A stretch of 64,000 nucleotides of DNA from Protonemura montana (Eukaryota > Arthropoda > Insecta > Plecoptera > Nemouridae). The stretch is taken from NCBI GenBank assembly GCA_947568835.1, contig OX387602.1:21069021-21133020 (forward strand). The letters run 5' to 3'. The notes beneath the pieces were generated by a model. It did no database searches. It saw nothing but the letters and a program-made list of their open reading frames with translations, and had not been told where the DNA came from. Positions 1-14,947 of this stretch are shown one piece after another. Within the stretch, counting starts at the first letter, position 1. Each line of letters opens with the position of its first letter. The position numbers and the translations under genes are program-made.

Positions 1-3000
1 TAGGCGTTCACCTCGAGCCGGGTAACAAAGGTGTAAACAGCTTCAAGATAATATGTTCATTTTTACTTTAATAGACCTCTCTGATTGAAAGCTGCATGTG
101 TTACTTGGCGATTACTAACTAGGCCACTTGGCTGTATTCCGGACAAAATTAGAAGGCACAAGAGAGGAAGCCACAAATAAGGATTAATATAAAAGAAAGA
201 GAAACCACTCAGTAAAGCTGGCACCAGGAAAGTTTCGACCGAATTGAAGACACCCTTTGAAATATAACCCATGTTGTTATGTGTAACTTTTTTCTCCCGT
301 TTTTAATGTACAGGCTGTAAATTTTAGAATGCCCAACATCGCATTTTTCCTCGAACACAATAGAGTTCATCTATCATTCCCTTGCTCTGAGCGTTTTAGT
401 CCAACATTTTATGCGCCTACAGAAAGCTGGTGCTCTCCATCCATGTTGATTTACGATTAATTCATAATATATCACCGCTAGGAGAAGGGCTTTTTCCCTG
501 GAAACATATACTTCTCAATTTAAAGGTTGAAACCAGAAGCCAGAAAGAATTCAAGCCAGAAGTCAGAGTAATCATATTTGAAGTGGAGTTATAAGAGCAA
601 TTGAGATCTTCACGAGAGTCAGCCAATGGAAGGTTTATGTCTTCGTTCCAATGTTTTTCCCTCCACTTCTTTGACATCCACATTGGAAGGTCTGACAGAC
701 AGTCATGTTGTTTGTTGTTTGGTCTAGTCTAGCCTTAAGTGGTTTACCTGATCTCCTGTAATTACACAAGAGTGTGTTGTGAGGGCCAGCTTCGTGGTGG
801 ACGGCCAGCATTGTCGGTGCCCACTGGCCGGTGACCAATGTGTCCTCAACAAGTCACTGCTCGAGTGGTCTGGGCCAGGCTGCTAGCGAGCAGGACACTT
901 TCCCATGGCGTCCCTATGGGTTCGGATGAATAGAACCGCCAACAAAAATGGCCGACACACAGCCTTCTAGTATATTAGCTCTCATGGTCGAATATTGTTA
1001 GAAGGCTTAAGTATCGACCATTTTTGTTGGTGGTTCTTATTTTGAAAATACTGTAGAGACATAGTTCCGAGAACCATGGCCGGGTCGGATAAGGCTGACT
1101 CTATGTACTGACTTATGTAATTACTTTGATTGCAAAACCAGGCAGTAAGTAATTATCCAAAAACAGGTACACGGGGATGATACACATCGGGGTTATGCCT
1201 TCCACGTCTTCTGAAATAGGACGCTCACATGCAAGGAAATAAAATAATTGCCACGCCAGCGTTATCAAAATAAAAATCTTCACGTGCCAAACTCACTTAT
1301 AACTGTGCAAAAATTACTTTCGCTGTAAAGTAATGTGTGCGTTTAATTAATAACACTGACTGTGTCAAAGAGTCGACGGAGTACTTATTTCTCTGCTATG
1401 CTCGCCGCGAGGCAATCGACATTTTCAAGTTTTCCCATTTTTCCCGATCCCTAATCGATTGCTTCCTCGTCGTTCCAGCGGAGTTACTCGACTCCAGCTA
1501 GCACTCCTTGACGCGGACCCGATTATCGTAAATTGCTAGATTATCAATGCATAATGATGCACGTTAGATCGGTTACAGAAGTTCGTATATAATTTGCGAA
1601 GAAACTTGGCCCCATAAATCGTACTCGTGTGTTCGACTTTTTTCTTACTTGGATTGCACCTAACTCTAACTGAACAAAGTGAGGTACCTATACACTACAG
1701 TATAAATACGGTTCGAATGTTGTCGTACAAGTTTTTAATGGATATTCCTTGCCTCCATTATTAAGTCTTTCATCTCCATAGTTACGAGGACATTGTCTTC
1801 CGAAAGAGTGAAAATTAGTGTGGTGCTAGCTCTCTCATCTCATGCGTCGCAAGGTGGGGCCTGTTACAGCCTCAAATTTTTATCGCTCGTCTCATTTCAA
1901 GTTCCTCATCTCTGAACACTCGGCGAATGGAGCACATCTGTGTATCCGTGCACCTAGAGCACATTGCTGCGCCTGAGCCAGCCTCAAACAGATGCACTAC
2001 TCAAGCTTTATTGTTCGGGGGGTTCCTAATTTGACCATGAGTGCATGCTGTCACATAACTCAAAGTTTTGTCTTCAGATCGTTCAAAGCTTGTTGAAGAA
2101 TCCCAACATTACAGCAAAGTATACCAATCTTTACATTATGGTTAATTTCGTCGATAGCGCACGCATGATCACAAATTTCGATCCACAAGAAAACGATTTC
2201 AACTCGTTGAAATGTTCTTGACAACGGGACATACTCTCTGTTCTCGGAAACGAATGGTGCTAACATCTCAAGTGTCGACTGATTGCATTTTACTTTACTC
2301 TCAATTGCATAATGACATGGAATTAGCCTCTCCATCTTGCAACTCCTTGGCGATGGTCAAGAACTGGACAATTGAGCCAGAACGAAAGCTGAATGACCGC
2401 CGTTCAGCAAATTATGCTGAAAAGTGGAGCTGGCGATCGATGGGGGGGGGGGGGGGGGGGGGGCACACGCGCCAACAATTAGCCGGGGCCTGTATAATAA
2501 TAATAATAATAAATTTCTTTATTCAATGAACATACAATGTTATAGAATCGGCAACCCGTGGGCCAGTCTTTTGTAAAGTCGCATCTAGTCGTATCATTTA
2601 GAGCATCGGCACTAAATGCAGCTGCATGTACCAGTGCAGTTGCACGTGGCATGGTGCACGTCGCACAGTTCGGGTGATTAACAGAGGTGACCAATCTATG
2701 GTCTTTGGAGGTGACCATAACAAACTAGCGCACCTTGCCCTTGCGCCCTGAGCCCTGCGCGCAAAGCGCACCACACTCACCTGCAATCGGCGCAGCAACA
2801 GGCCGGCGAGGGGGGAGGGGATGCGATGATGACGATAGCCGGACTGGACTCTGCTTCATTAATGATTAGAAACCCTTTTTCCGGTCAACGTCTTGGCGAA
2901 TTAATTATTATAACTAGACACGGTTATTATAGTAGCGTATCGTGAAATGTGTCAGTGCCGCGCACGGTACAAACTCGCTCGACTCCAGCTGCTTGGGCGG

Positions 3001-6000
3001 AAAGAGGTTTTGGCAGAATGTGTTTTCCATTTTAATAATCAGCTGCTCGGCGAGAAGGAGAAGAAGTTCTTGCACGGACGGGGCAAGCTGGCGAGACCCG
3101 ATGGTGAAGAACCTGGCTGGCTTCTCGATGCTGTTGAAGAGCAATTCGGCAAATCATTGATATGGTTGCTGCCAGAAGAATGATCGGGCCAAAGCAATTA
3201 AGTCTCAATCTGAAACGACTGTGTAGCATTAAAGCAATCAAGTTTATCGTTAATTGCCTATACAAAATGATGTATTCGAAACACAAATGAGCTGCTAATG
3301 CACTTGTCCTTCGAGCTAAAAATGCTGTAACCGTTTGAACGGAGATCACAAAGAGTGGAACAAAATAGCACTGCCACTTGCAACACTCAATTTTCACCTT
3401 GCGTGAAAAAATAAATTTTGATGGAGGCTCATTTCGCTTGCCAGCTTGGCCTTGGCTTGGAGCTCCACGAAACTTTTCTTTTGTGATTAAATAAATCGCA
3501 GCGATTTCCCTTCGTTCCGAACGGAAGCTGGGAATCTATTTAGAAACTTATTTTGGAGGACGCCCGGACGCCAGGCGTTTGTATAGCCATGTGACGGCGA
3601 CGACTCGATTTGCAACCGCATGGACGTCTCAAGAACAACCCCGGCGTTCGTCCGAGGAGGCGCGAGTGTCAACGCCAAGTTCCCAGGTTCCTATCAAGTG
3701 ACCCGTGTCTTGAGCGGTCCGCCATGGCCACACTGCCCGGTGTTGGCACTGCGCCCTCGACTTCTCAGCAAACGTGCGGTTGTCGGTGTCACAGGGACGT
3801 CGTTCTGAGAAGTTCATTTTTAACGTCTTTGACAAGGGCAATGACAAGGGCAGAGAGGAGAGCAGCAAATATCGCTCAGTTTTCTTGTTTGCAAATACGT
3901 GGCGCGCGAACTTCCGACGATTTTCCGGTCAGATCGGCACTCTATATCAAAATTAACGATCCCATCAATTTGCTTCTAGATCTGGTCAGCCTTTTCTTGT
4001 AACTTAAAACCGCGGATAGGTGAACATTATTTAAATGAGCATATCTATTTCCTATATCGGAGTACCAATCTTTCCAGTCGACGTGCTGCAGATTGCAGGC
4101 CTTGGCCTGTTGAAAAAAAACAATGATTAGTAATTATTCCAATCATCACGGACAATCTTTGGGTCGACTTCCAGCCACACACCGCGGCACAAATGTCAAT
4201 CACAACGCCACGCGTATTCTATGATGCCCTGTTATCAGTACAGCAAGCCCGCGAAATCCTTTGGAAAACTTCCTTGGTCGGCGATATCGGCGGAGAGGTC
4301 ACTATAACACCTCTGTGACGGGTTCGCTCAGAGCGCTGTACCGTAATCTGTGCCGGCCGGCGGGTACCGGTGTATCTCACCTGCACTATCTCCTGTACAA
4401 GCTGCTGCGAGGTTCATTGACTCGCCGCTGCTGACCACTGCTCGCTGCTCTCAACAGGGAATTATGTAATCACTGTAAATATAATTGTACGAATTATTAT
4501 TGTCAGAGTGTTGTGTCACAGCTCGCAAGTTGAACAAGCCTGCCTCTCCCTTTGTGATGGGTCCATTCACCGGCATTGTCGCCGAATTATGATTATTACA
4601 TTATTGACTATATGGGATTGCTAGCGGAGAAAGTCATATCTCACGTGTACATGATGCTTATTGAGAGAACTTTTCGCTGGTTTAACTCTTTCTGTGATAT
4701 TACATCACATCACATGGCAGCGTCGATTTAGTTGGAGTGATTCCAATATATTTCATCTGTACATCCGCTGATACTGCACGCTTCCTTTTTTTTCGGTTGT
4801 ATCATGCGAAACGTCCGGCGTGTTTCAAAAGTGATGGTATTGAAAGTAAAATTTGTTGACAATAAAGCGTCGGATTGTGCAGTGTGTTACGGCCGTCGGT
4901 TGGCTTGGCGTCGGTCCAGCCCCTGGTTGGCACTTGGCTCGACGCGCTAGACGCAAGACGTCGTCGCTAAACGATCTTCTCTTGACGCTCGTCCTGCCTG
5001 GTGCTGCCAGCCAGGCTTTGCAGCATATTCACTCCTTAGATAATTAACATCGCGACTCTTTCAGATTCCACTTTCGCCTGCCCGCCTGCCTGGCCCAACT
5101 GCTTTTTGGTAAAATATACGCAAGTTGTCTGTTATTTTTACTCTCGCTCTCTGAGTGGGTCCAGCAGAGGAAATATTTGCGGTTGCGCCAAGGCCTAAAT
5201 AGCGGGCGGCGCCAAGCCGCGAGTATTTCAGTGAAATAACGCGCAGAAGTCCAGCTCGATATCACGGGAAGATTTTTATTAACGAATAAAACAGTCGAGG
5301 GAGCGAGCGTTTGTCCGCTTCTTTATAGTTGGTATAGGTTACGACCATTGGTTATATCTTTGTTCGTAAATAGCGTGGCCCACTAAAACGTCCCAGGGGC
5401 CTCTGCGAATGCGCCCCGGAGGACGGAGACGCCGGGCGCTGCTCGCCCGCCCACGGCACTAAATTTCATTGGGGTTTTATAAAATTGCGAACTTTATGGT
5501 GGGTAAGATATGAAACAGAAATTCTATCCCGTCCCTGTTTGATAAACCGACGGCAACGGCGATGGGGTCAAACCAAACGAACGAGCGTCGTCCGTGGTCA
5601 ATTCTTTCTTCGGTAACGACTCGGTACTTGCAACATTGGTGTTGGGTTGGGAGGGAGTATTGATTCCACCCCGTGCCTGCCTACTTGTCGGCTTGTGAGG
5701 GCTCTCTCTAGCTGCTGGCCGCTTAGCATGCTCAAACTTCAAACACAAGAGAAGCCGCGAGGCTTTGTCGGAGATACGAAAAGCTTCAGTCGCATTAAAA
5801 TTGTTAAGAAATATTATATTCATGGCATTCATACTTTAATGTTTTCTCAGAACCTTTTGAGAAATTGAAAGTAACTAGATAAACTTAGTAAAAATCGTAA
5901 TCGTCGCCATTCTTGAATGTTTCCATTATGTATTATCATATTACTTATTCAAGACCTCTAGCGATGCTTCGGAATTAATAACACAGTGAATTTAACACGC

Positions 6001-9000
6001 TGGTCATACATTTAATGTGTCTAGTGCAATCCATAAGCAAGGAAGCCTGCTCTGTAATTATTGTTGCGTTATTTCAAATTGCAATCAATTTTGTCAACAC
6101 TTTGAAGTTTGAACCGCGCCTCCCTCCCTATGATACAGGCTCATTTATAATCCGTTCGTTGCAGCACCATTGTGCTCGTGTGTATCTCAATTTCAGCAAA
6201 TTGTCACAGATAGGGAATGTGTTCATCCATCACCGTCACAGACGACAGCAAGCAATTAATATAATTGCAATTAAGCAGTTCGTAAAGTCCTATTCAAATT
6301 AGAGCAAATCTGGTTAATTGAGGGTGGAAGTCGAGTAACGCGCGGTATCGACATTCTCGACTCGCAAGCAAGCCCCATAGCAAGTCCCAAGACTATTGTT
6401 CTCCGTGCGCCGAGTAATTATTTAGATTCGCATTTTCATCAAGAAGCTAGTGCTTTCAATTATTAGATTGTCAAGAGATAATAATAGGCGTTGGTTATTT
6501 TGAGGAGAAAATTGCTACTGCTCGGCACTCGCCCTAGCCGAGGCTTCCCAATTAAATGTCTCTAATTATATCTGGCTAGAAAATTTGAGTGTAGCTGACA
6601 TAATCAAAAATGAAAAGTAAAATATGAGTCGTCCAAAAAGGCATGGAGAGATTGGTCATGCCTGGCTGAGGAGCGATAGAGTAGCTTTGCTCTGAACTGA
6701 ACTGAAAGGAACCCCTTCCTTTCTCAAATCTCATGTCTGAAGCTCAAAATACAGGGATGGGTCCCTTGCTTGCCCTGTGCCCCAAACTGTCAATGCATCC
6801 ACCATCATATTTTTTATCATACTAAGTTATGTGTCTGTTTTCTTAGCAAATGTTCTGTCATGCCTTGACCGTAAGATATAAACATGTTTTCTTGAATGAA
6901 CTTGCTCTTTTGTACTTGTACGCATCCCTTTATGTAGGTAGCTATACTGCTCCATAACAAATAAAGCGCTGAGAAAGAAACTACGAAATACAGAATAGGT
7001 TATTATTGGTAATATAATTTAATAACGCAATCAAGATTTGTCAAGCTTCTCCCATCCAACTTCTCATGGCCAGCTGAATGATAGAATATGTTATGACCTC
7101 CGAAGATAAGATTCTTTCTTGTCCATCGTACCCCCCGACAAGGAAACCCCACTGACTGCGATGTACCAGTACCTGGTGCCCGGTACCCTGTACCGGAGCA
7201 GGCGCTACTTGCGAAGTGCGCTCGACTCAACCGCTCTTCGCGAATCTCGCGCTTGCAGATGGCCGGTTATTTTCCACTCGCACGGATCGACTTCTCTGAT
7301 TTCTTGCTCTTATTTCTCTGCTTGCATATTGACCACCACCAGCGGGGGCTCAGGTTTCTCGCTAGAAACATGTCGACTCGAGTATAATTATAATCAACTC
7401 GTACTTGTAGTTGTAGATTGTACCAAGTACCAACTGAAATACTGCATCCGTTGCAGATTGAGAGTCGAGAATTAATCAGGTCTGTGCAGCCATTATCCAT
7501 CGAAGCCAGCCTGCCTGGGAAGTGAGAAGGTTGGCTAGACATGGCCGACGGCGGCGCCGTATACCCGGGGCCTGGGGAAAATAGGGCGCCATGCCCGCCG
7601 CTGTTTCATTTCACATTTACCACTTTGGCCACTTTCTATTCCGAGGGCCATACTTCCATTCTCACCCCAGCCCGTCCCCAACCACAACCGCCACTGTCGC
7701 TACCGTGACATGCCGCTCACGGTATTTCTGATTAAACCCCCTTTTTTGCCATCGGGTCAAATAATATGGTAGCCTGCCACGTTCGGTGCAATTGGTTATC
7801 GATTTGGTCGACGCGCAATCATCCGTCTATTTCCTGTTCCACGCCAGAATTACGGTGTCCCCAAATTAAACTGGATCTCGTTCACAAATGTCATTTCCGT
7901 CGCCTGAATTGCTGCAAAAAGTCTCATATTTGGGAAAATCCCCGAGATTTCAAATGACCAACGCTTTTGATAAATTTTCCTAGTTCCCCATAGAACGGTG
8001 ATTGGATGATCACAGATGGACAGGGGCTGGCCAATGCATTTGCAATGTGTATCGAGCGCACTGGCCACAAAAAACTCGTGGATACTTTTACGTAGTCTTA
8101 TATGCTGTGGAGTGGTAATATTTCGCCAATCAGCAATTTGCTCTCGAATACATTGCCTCATTGTCATGAAAAGCGAAATAGGGCAAACCCATTTCATACT
8201 CTTTGCAGCCCACCTATTTGGCATTTACTAATATACAAATACCATATGGGAGCAAATTAATTAAACAGTGAGCTATAAACTAAAGAGCAGCACCCGTTCA
8301 TAACATCTGCTTTATTGCCCAAAGCCCGTGGATTTATTATCTAGCGCTCCCAGTTTATTCAAAATGTTTCTTCACGATCAACAGTACACTTCCCGATTGC
8401 GATGTCAAGTTGCCAAAATTCCTTCTTCCCCCGTCCCCCCGCCCACGCCATCGAACACACACAAAGCCGTGCTACCTAAATGCCACTCGCCCAAAGTTTT
8501 ATTGCGTTCGTGCTTGTGTCCCGATCAGCTAGTACATACCGGGTAGCGCAAGCCCTCCAAGATGGGAGTTACCCCGCTAATACATAAGCATATTCGCGTG
8601 TTCGACGCTTATCGGCCCATTTGGGTCAGAGCTGCACTAAATTTGGTGACTAGGTCCCGACCCTCGTGCCCCCGCTCTGGGTCGAGGCAGGCGTTGCCCA
8701 TGGTATGGCGTTGCCCGTGTGCCCCGTCGCCGGCTGGCAATGTCGTTATTTGTTGGCGTGCTCGAGTTCAACAAGCCTATACCATTGGTACTATATAAAC
8801 CCCTCCACCACCCACCCCACGTTACATAGTCATGGCATTTGAAACTCATTTTGAGGTATTTTCGGGGGTGAGAATCGTTCCCAATTTAAATAAATTATCC
8901 ATGTGAGCCGAGGGTAACCCGCGAACGTATTATTGACCACTTATTATCTATTGAGGCAGTAGTCCGACTACTGGAATTTAATTGGTTTCATTACTATAAT

Positions 9001-9472
9001 TATCTTCAATCACGTCAAGACGAGCCGAGACGAGACAAGTTTTTACTTTGTTTCCAACATTGCAACTGATTTGAAAATTCATCGAACACAAAAAATAAAT
9101 GAGATTTTTCATGGTCAGTTTTTTTAGATGTTCGTTAGTATAGTCAGTCCCAATCAGATATTTCCACGGTAGCATTACTTTACTTAATGCTATTCCGACC
9201 CTTTAATTGTATTCGACGCTTAATTGTGTGATCTACTATCAGGCATAGTGATTTCAGATAGTACGGAGATACGGCGTTGATACGGCGATAGAACTGGAAT
9301 TGCTAATCGTGGTAGGCAGGGAATGGGACTTCCTGTTTTTCTGTGTACCTACTACTTACATACCTATCGGCATTCGCGATTGCTGCAGCCACCTTCACGC
9401 GACCGTCACGTATCGGCTCTCAGCAACCGATATGCTCCTTACCCATGCCCGTAACTTTCCTCTGGCCCGCAG
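1..9472. other. Gene-poor AT-rich region (intergenic or intronic)
   Basis: I see no coding exon that I can support. Open frames are short, and their codon choice does not differ from the surrounding DNA. The stretch holds a 22-base G run (2442-2463), a short ATA-type run followed by an AT-rich tail (about 2494-2540), GC-rich patches near 3600-3800 and 5400-5460, and an AATAAA-containing segment near 6960. If the exon at 9473-9608 is real, part of this stretch may be an intron of that gene. Confidence 0.5.
2442..2463. repeat. Poly-G run (22 G)
   Basis: Uninterrupted G homopolymer, followed about 30 bp later by an (ATA)n run at 2494-2513. C/G homopolymers of similar length recur at 51391-51406, 57795-57818 and 60928-60951. 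Confidence 0.95.
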
Positions 9473-9608
9473 GATCGAGATGAAGTACTGGGTGCTGCCC
9501 GCTGACCACAACAAGACTCCAGCCAAGGGCAAAGGCAAAGCCGCCCCCGTCAAGAAACCGGGACGCAAGGACAAGAAGGGCAAGCCAGACATCATCAACC
9601 TGGGATAG
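9473..9608 (+). CDS. Candidate terminal exon of an unidentified gene
   Basis: A pyrimidine-rich tract ending in CAG at 9470-9472 looks like a splice acceptor. It is followed by one nucleotide and 45 codons ending in TAG (9606-9608). The peptide starts IEMKYWVLPADHNKT, continues with a lysine/glycine/proline-rich basic stretch and ends PDIINLG. Codon choice is strongly G/C-ending (AAG, CTG, GCC, ATC), unlike the AT-rich surroundings, which is the main reason to call it coding. It would be the 3' end of a plus-strand gene whose other exons I could not find. I do not recognise the protein; the basic tail suggests a cytoplasmic or nucleic-acid-contacting C-terminus, which is only inference. It could also be a fragment of a pseudogene. 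Confidence 0.45.
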
Positions 9609-11605
9609 CCAGGCTCAACTCCCCCTGCGCACCTCGTACCCAGTATGTATCTAATGTATTTTCCGTTTATTATCTGCGAACAGCTAAATGATTTTATTAT
9701 TTAGATTCGCCGACGTTTTTGTTGGCTATGCGAATCTGATTTCGAATCGCTTCGCTTCTCGGGTTCCAATTCAACCGCAATGCGATTCCCTAGCCGTCGC
9801 TCATTGTTCGTATACATTTGTAATTCATTTAAATCTCTTTGTTAATTATTATAGCGATGTTTGTTTTTTCTAATGAATTATTCTCTTTTTTAATGAAGGT
9901 TTTGTTGTATCTCTTGCGCAACGAAGTTTATATCGCACTGATAAACGACAGGCGAATTGCATTTTTAATTTCGAATCATTTACTACATCAGGTTAATTTT
10001 GTTTGCACTGGTCATTGCAGAAGATATACGTAAGACCCACATCACGTAGAACATGCAGAGGTCAGTCAGACTTCAGAGTTCTATTGTCTCGTTAATGAAT
10101 GAGTGATTTCACCATACATAAGCTTCCCGAACTGACCCTTCCAATACAGATAACTGCAATTATATTTAGATACTGAAGAAAAAAACATGCTTCCTAATCT
10201 GCTAACATTGTAAACAAGTAGTGACAATGTTGTAGTGGTATGAGACTGATAGGGCAGGGAAAATTGGAAGCGATTACCGACGTTTGCATCACAAACTGAC
10301 ATCGGAAATAATCGCTTGGTATTATTTCGGTTGCATCCAGGGCAAGAACGATACATGCCGCAACATGTCCAGCTTGGAAGTGGCCGGAGAATGACTCTTA
10401 TGGCATTTACACAATTTCCTTAATTGCACATGTGTACCCAGTCATCGCTTTTAGGCGCTGCGATGAGTAACACTCAACACAACCATAAGTTATGATTATA
10501 CATAATTGGGCAATAAGTTAACCTGTAATAATGACCATTGACCAAGTCAGCCATAATCCATCCATATAGGTGAGTATAACACAGGCCTTCTGTGGGCATT
10601 CATGAGAGATTGTCAATGGAAGGCGATCTAGGTGATCTGTTAGGCGTAAAAAGAGCCTCAATTGTTGTTCCATATCATTTTATCAGCACTGAATAAGGTT
10701 AAACAAATGAAGCTTATCGCTTTTTACTGGCTGCTTTTTTCACGCGCTAGACTGCCAGTCTGCAAGCACAGACTTGCAAGCTGTTTCAAGAAAGTGAATA
10801 GCGATACCATGAATCGCGCACTGATAATGGAAGAATAAAAATGCTCTCTTATCAAAAAACGACTCCGCCACGGTAAGTGATTTATGTCTGCTCCCTGGCT
10901 GGCAATTGCTCTGGATGTGGTTCTCTAGGTAATCAACATTCAATGTATATAGGTTTACTGGATAGACAAGGGTAATAGTTACACTCAAAGTATACCGATT
11001 ATACCGACAGTTTCCTGTTGCCTTGCGTACAATGTAATGGAAAGCGTTTAATAAGACCTGCAAAGTTCCAACTGAATAAGTTTGTCTTTAGAAAATGTAA
11101 AAATAGGTATGTAACATTTTATTAAAATTTTCTCGGGACGAAACTAACAGAGCGCAGGCTAATTTTGTCTTGATAGGTTGATGGAATGGGTCACTCTTAC
11201 ATTAGGTTCTTTATCTGATCCAGATTTCTTTAGCCCCTTATAAATTAATTTCTAAAGACAACAAATCTCTAACTATAGTGCATCTGTTAATTCTCATGAT
11301 GCGTTGCCGCTTCGTAGGTTTTTCTAGTTTAGAGTTCGAAAAAACAAAGTAGTCGGTGCGACAACGCAGTCTGTCGACGAGTATCTAGAACTTGCAACTG
11401 TTCTTCCTTTACGATAGCTCTCTTTAATGACATTATTTTCGGCACTACTGTACATTGCTCGCGGACGTTCTGTTGGGCCAAATGCCATGGCCTTGCTCTA
11501 GGCTACTCCATATTCCAATTCGATCGGATGAATAATAAGTAATTATATATCGATAGCGACACAACGATCAAAATGCCACATTTCTAATTATTCATCGAGC
11601 CTCGC

Positions 11606-11637
11606 TGATGATTGATTGATTGACTGATTGATTGATA
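11606..11637. repeat. TGATT/TGAT-type tandem repeat
   Basis: A run of GATTGATT units interrupted by one GACT unit. It contains overlapping copies of TGATTGAT, which matches the consensus for Exd/PBX-Hox dimers, but a simple microsatellite is the default reading. Confidence 0.8.
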
Positions 11638-14600
11638 TGTGCCCAATGCATCCACGGTTCCTCTAATGATGATCATGCATGGAGCAGTGAGCACACCCGA
11701 CGGCTGTTATCTTTGCCACAGGAACAGCCGTGCCAGTTTTTCGAGGATCGAGCTCTTATCGGAAATCTTCATTGAGCACACATTACTCCGCTGGCTGACG
11801 TCATATCAAGACGTTGTGGCGCGAGAATTGCATGCATGTCGAGGCTGAGGCCTCTTCGTCGTCGCTTGATTTCGCTGTCTTAGAAAAAAAACTTGAAAAA
11901 GTTTGTGATTTGGCGTGACCAACCTAACAGACGAGCCACAACTAATCACAAATCACAATAATAGTCCATGACTATTGTTTTAGGTTATAAAGGGCTTTTT
12001 TTGTGTCCTAAACTGGACATCGCGGGATGTCGCATGTGAAATGATGTGATTTGATCCCAATCAGGTCGGTGGATTGGTCGGCGGCGGATGGAGGTTGACA
12101 ATCTGCTCTCATCTCGCTCATCGCATTAATCATAGCAACCGGCCAAACAGGCCAAAGCAACAAACAACAAACAATGCAATTACAATACTCCGCAGCTTGT
12201 GAGTGTACCTACCTAGTAATTTATCAAATAGTTTGGCTGTTTGTGCCACTCCGGCAATGTTCATGATCCGAGATGGCTAAAATAATGATGGAGGAAGCCG
12301 GCGGAAGGGCGGTCTCGAAAGTTGACTTAATTTACATGCGGGCCGGATACATCCGATGTGATTAGAACCTGGATTTCCTGTGCGTTGCCCGTTCGCCGTA
12401 CACCGCCGTTTCTGGACGCGTCGGGATGGCACGACTAGGATGCTGTGATCTGCAGTCAGAGTTGTACTGTAGTTGTCCAGCGAATGCTGCCGAAGGAGTT
12501 GCTCGCCAAACGTGCAAGCAAGCAATGAAGAGGATTTGCATGTAGCCAGCAAGCCATTCATTGCACTAACGCTAATGCAAGCGAATTACCGACAAGGGAA
12601 TTATTCTAGCGCGTTTTGTTAAGCAGAATGGAGCAATGAGATAGTTGGATTGGCAAAAGGAAATCTGCGAGTGGATGCTCTGGGTCTCCGAAAAGGACCA
12701 ACGAAACACGCATTCAATTATAGACTCGCGAATCAATATAGATGCAAAGCAAAATGCTTTAATCTACCTCAAGGAATTCAATTCGCTCCTATTTGATGAA
12801 AAACACTAATTTTCTTCGCAATTAAAAATAACAAGCTGCACGGCATGACATCGAATGGGTAATTGCTTAAAATTGAGAAATTTACATTCTTAAATGTGAT
12901 TGCCGTTTGCCTGTTTTTCGATTCGAGCTCCCCCTTTCTGTTTGAATGCAAATTTTCCCGATGAAACGGGCGAGTTGTCGATGCGTTTCACTGGGGAACC
13001 GAAATGGCATGGGTAGCAGGGCAGGACTCGAATTCGAAGGGGTATTGCAAACGGAAGCTGCTAGAGCTGGGAAAACTCGACAGCGAAATCTCGTGTGTCC
13101 ATTGATTGAACTACTGATCTCTCCACCCTCAACCCCTCTGCGTTTATCCCCGAAACAATTTGCGTAGATCAATGCGTAATTTATTGCTCCTGCTGTTAGG
13201 CAATGGTTTACCGGAATTGGGAGGAGGCAGCAAAAGATGGAATATATGGTCGATCCATTCGCCTATGATTTACAACCGACACAGCCTATATGCTCCAGAG
13301 ATTCTTCCGATTTTCAATATATAGTAACTCTCAATAGGACCCATCATTTTGGTATCGCTCACTGGTGGCGTATCTCGGACATTCGTAACCGACGCGCAAC
13401 GCTAGTTTTGCTGGTCGAACTTCGTCATGCCGTTTCAACTTGACTTGCTTGAGCCCTGCCACCGTCTCGGCAAGCTTTCCGCCCTTGTGCTCCAAATTAT
13501 AGCCCATCGCTCCGAAACGACCAAAACACTGTAACCAACTATAAGCTCATTAACAATTAAATATGTATGGTTCGGACGACCGGCCGGTCCGCTCGAGAAA
13601 AAACTACGAACATTATGTATTTATGAGATTAGTAAATATACAGGCGCGAGGCGAGCGTGCACTTGATCTGTTCAGCGATTAGGTTGATATAGGCGTGCTT
13701 TTAGTTTTATCGTTGCAATTGTACGGAAAAAGCGGTTGATCACGAGAGAAGGAAAGCAAGAAGCGCCGGTGCCTGCGTGGTTTTTGTAGAGTGAAATTTG
13801 CCAAGAGCGTTTCGTATTTGCGTTTGCGTTCGAAGACGACGACAGGTTTTCTTGTCCATTCCCACAATCGTTACAGTCTCAATTCTGCAGAGTGCATCTC
13901 TGTGTCCTGCACGGTCATTTGTTGCGTAATCATGTAAATTACAATTGCTGGCTCCTGATTGTAATACCGACTTCCTAGTGGATTCGTTGATATATTCACG
14001 GAAACAAGAAGCGAAGCGCGGCAGGAGACACTATTATTTCGATGCTAAACAAGTAAAGTACCGACACCAAATTTTACACCGCTTAGACAACCGTTTCGAT
14101 CATGGTTTTGAAAAAAAGAATATCTCATGAGAAAAAATCCATAATTTAAATAGTTTTATCTCTATTTGTTCCTATTTCCGACAAGTCATTATGTAATTAA
14201 AATCCTTAGTCAATTTTTCTTTTGTTACCAGAGCTAAACTTCCCTTTTTTTAACAAAATTTCCATATAAATTAGCATTGCCTATGTAACGTAAATCATAG
14301 GGTGTCCCATAGTGTTGCGCATGAGGAGATTTGAGAAGGCAGTGCGATGGTATCGCCTTGCCGGGGCCTGGGAGGGGGCAGGGATCGGGGCCGGTGTGCC
14401 CAAACTACGGACAACACTCCCGCTCATTCCCTGTGTGGCCAGCGATGGTCGTACCCCGCGTTTCGGGCCGTGCAGCGACCGGTCTCTCTCCGACCTTAGC
14501 CTCCTCGGCTCTGGTGAATTTCCACTCGTATATAGTTGAAATATTAACGAAACTTCGGCTCGGCACGTCTTCTTGTTTTCTTCAACAATAAAACACGACG

Positions 14601-14947
14601 AACAAAAAACCGACCCAATCTTCTTTGGTAGCTTTTGCCTCGAGGTGTAGAAAATAAAACAGCAACAGAGATGAGTCAGCCAAACGATTTTACCTCAGCA
14701 ATTTAAACACATTGATTCTGTATGGGTTTTGTTTTTTCTAAATTAGCTTTCGGCCGAGCCTCCCCTGAGCTGGTCGAGTCCCGACCTTTCTGCTCGCACG
14801 TAGCTTATCATGCTTTGTAGGATTTCCACCCGAAGACCCTCAATCGCGCGGAAATCGCAATGACTGGGCGAAAACTAATCAGCCGCATAAAATTTATGTA
14901 AATTGCTCCTGTCTTCTAAACTTTGATAACTGAATTATCATCGCTGC

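Noticed and set aside
11606-11637. Exd/Hox binding cluster
   Set aside because: Matches TGATTGAT only because of a short tandem repeat; no other regulatory context is visible.
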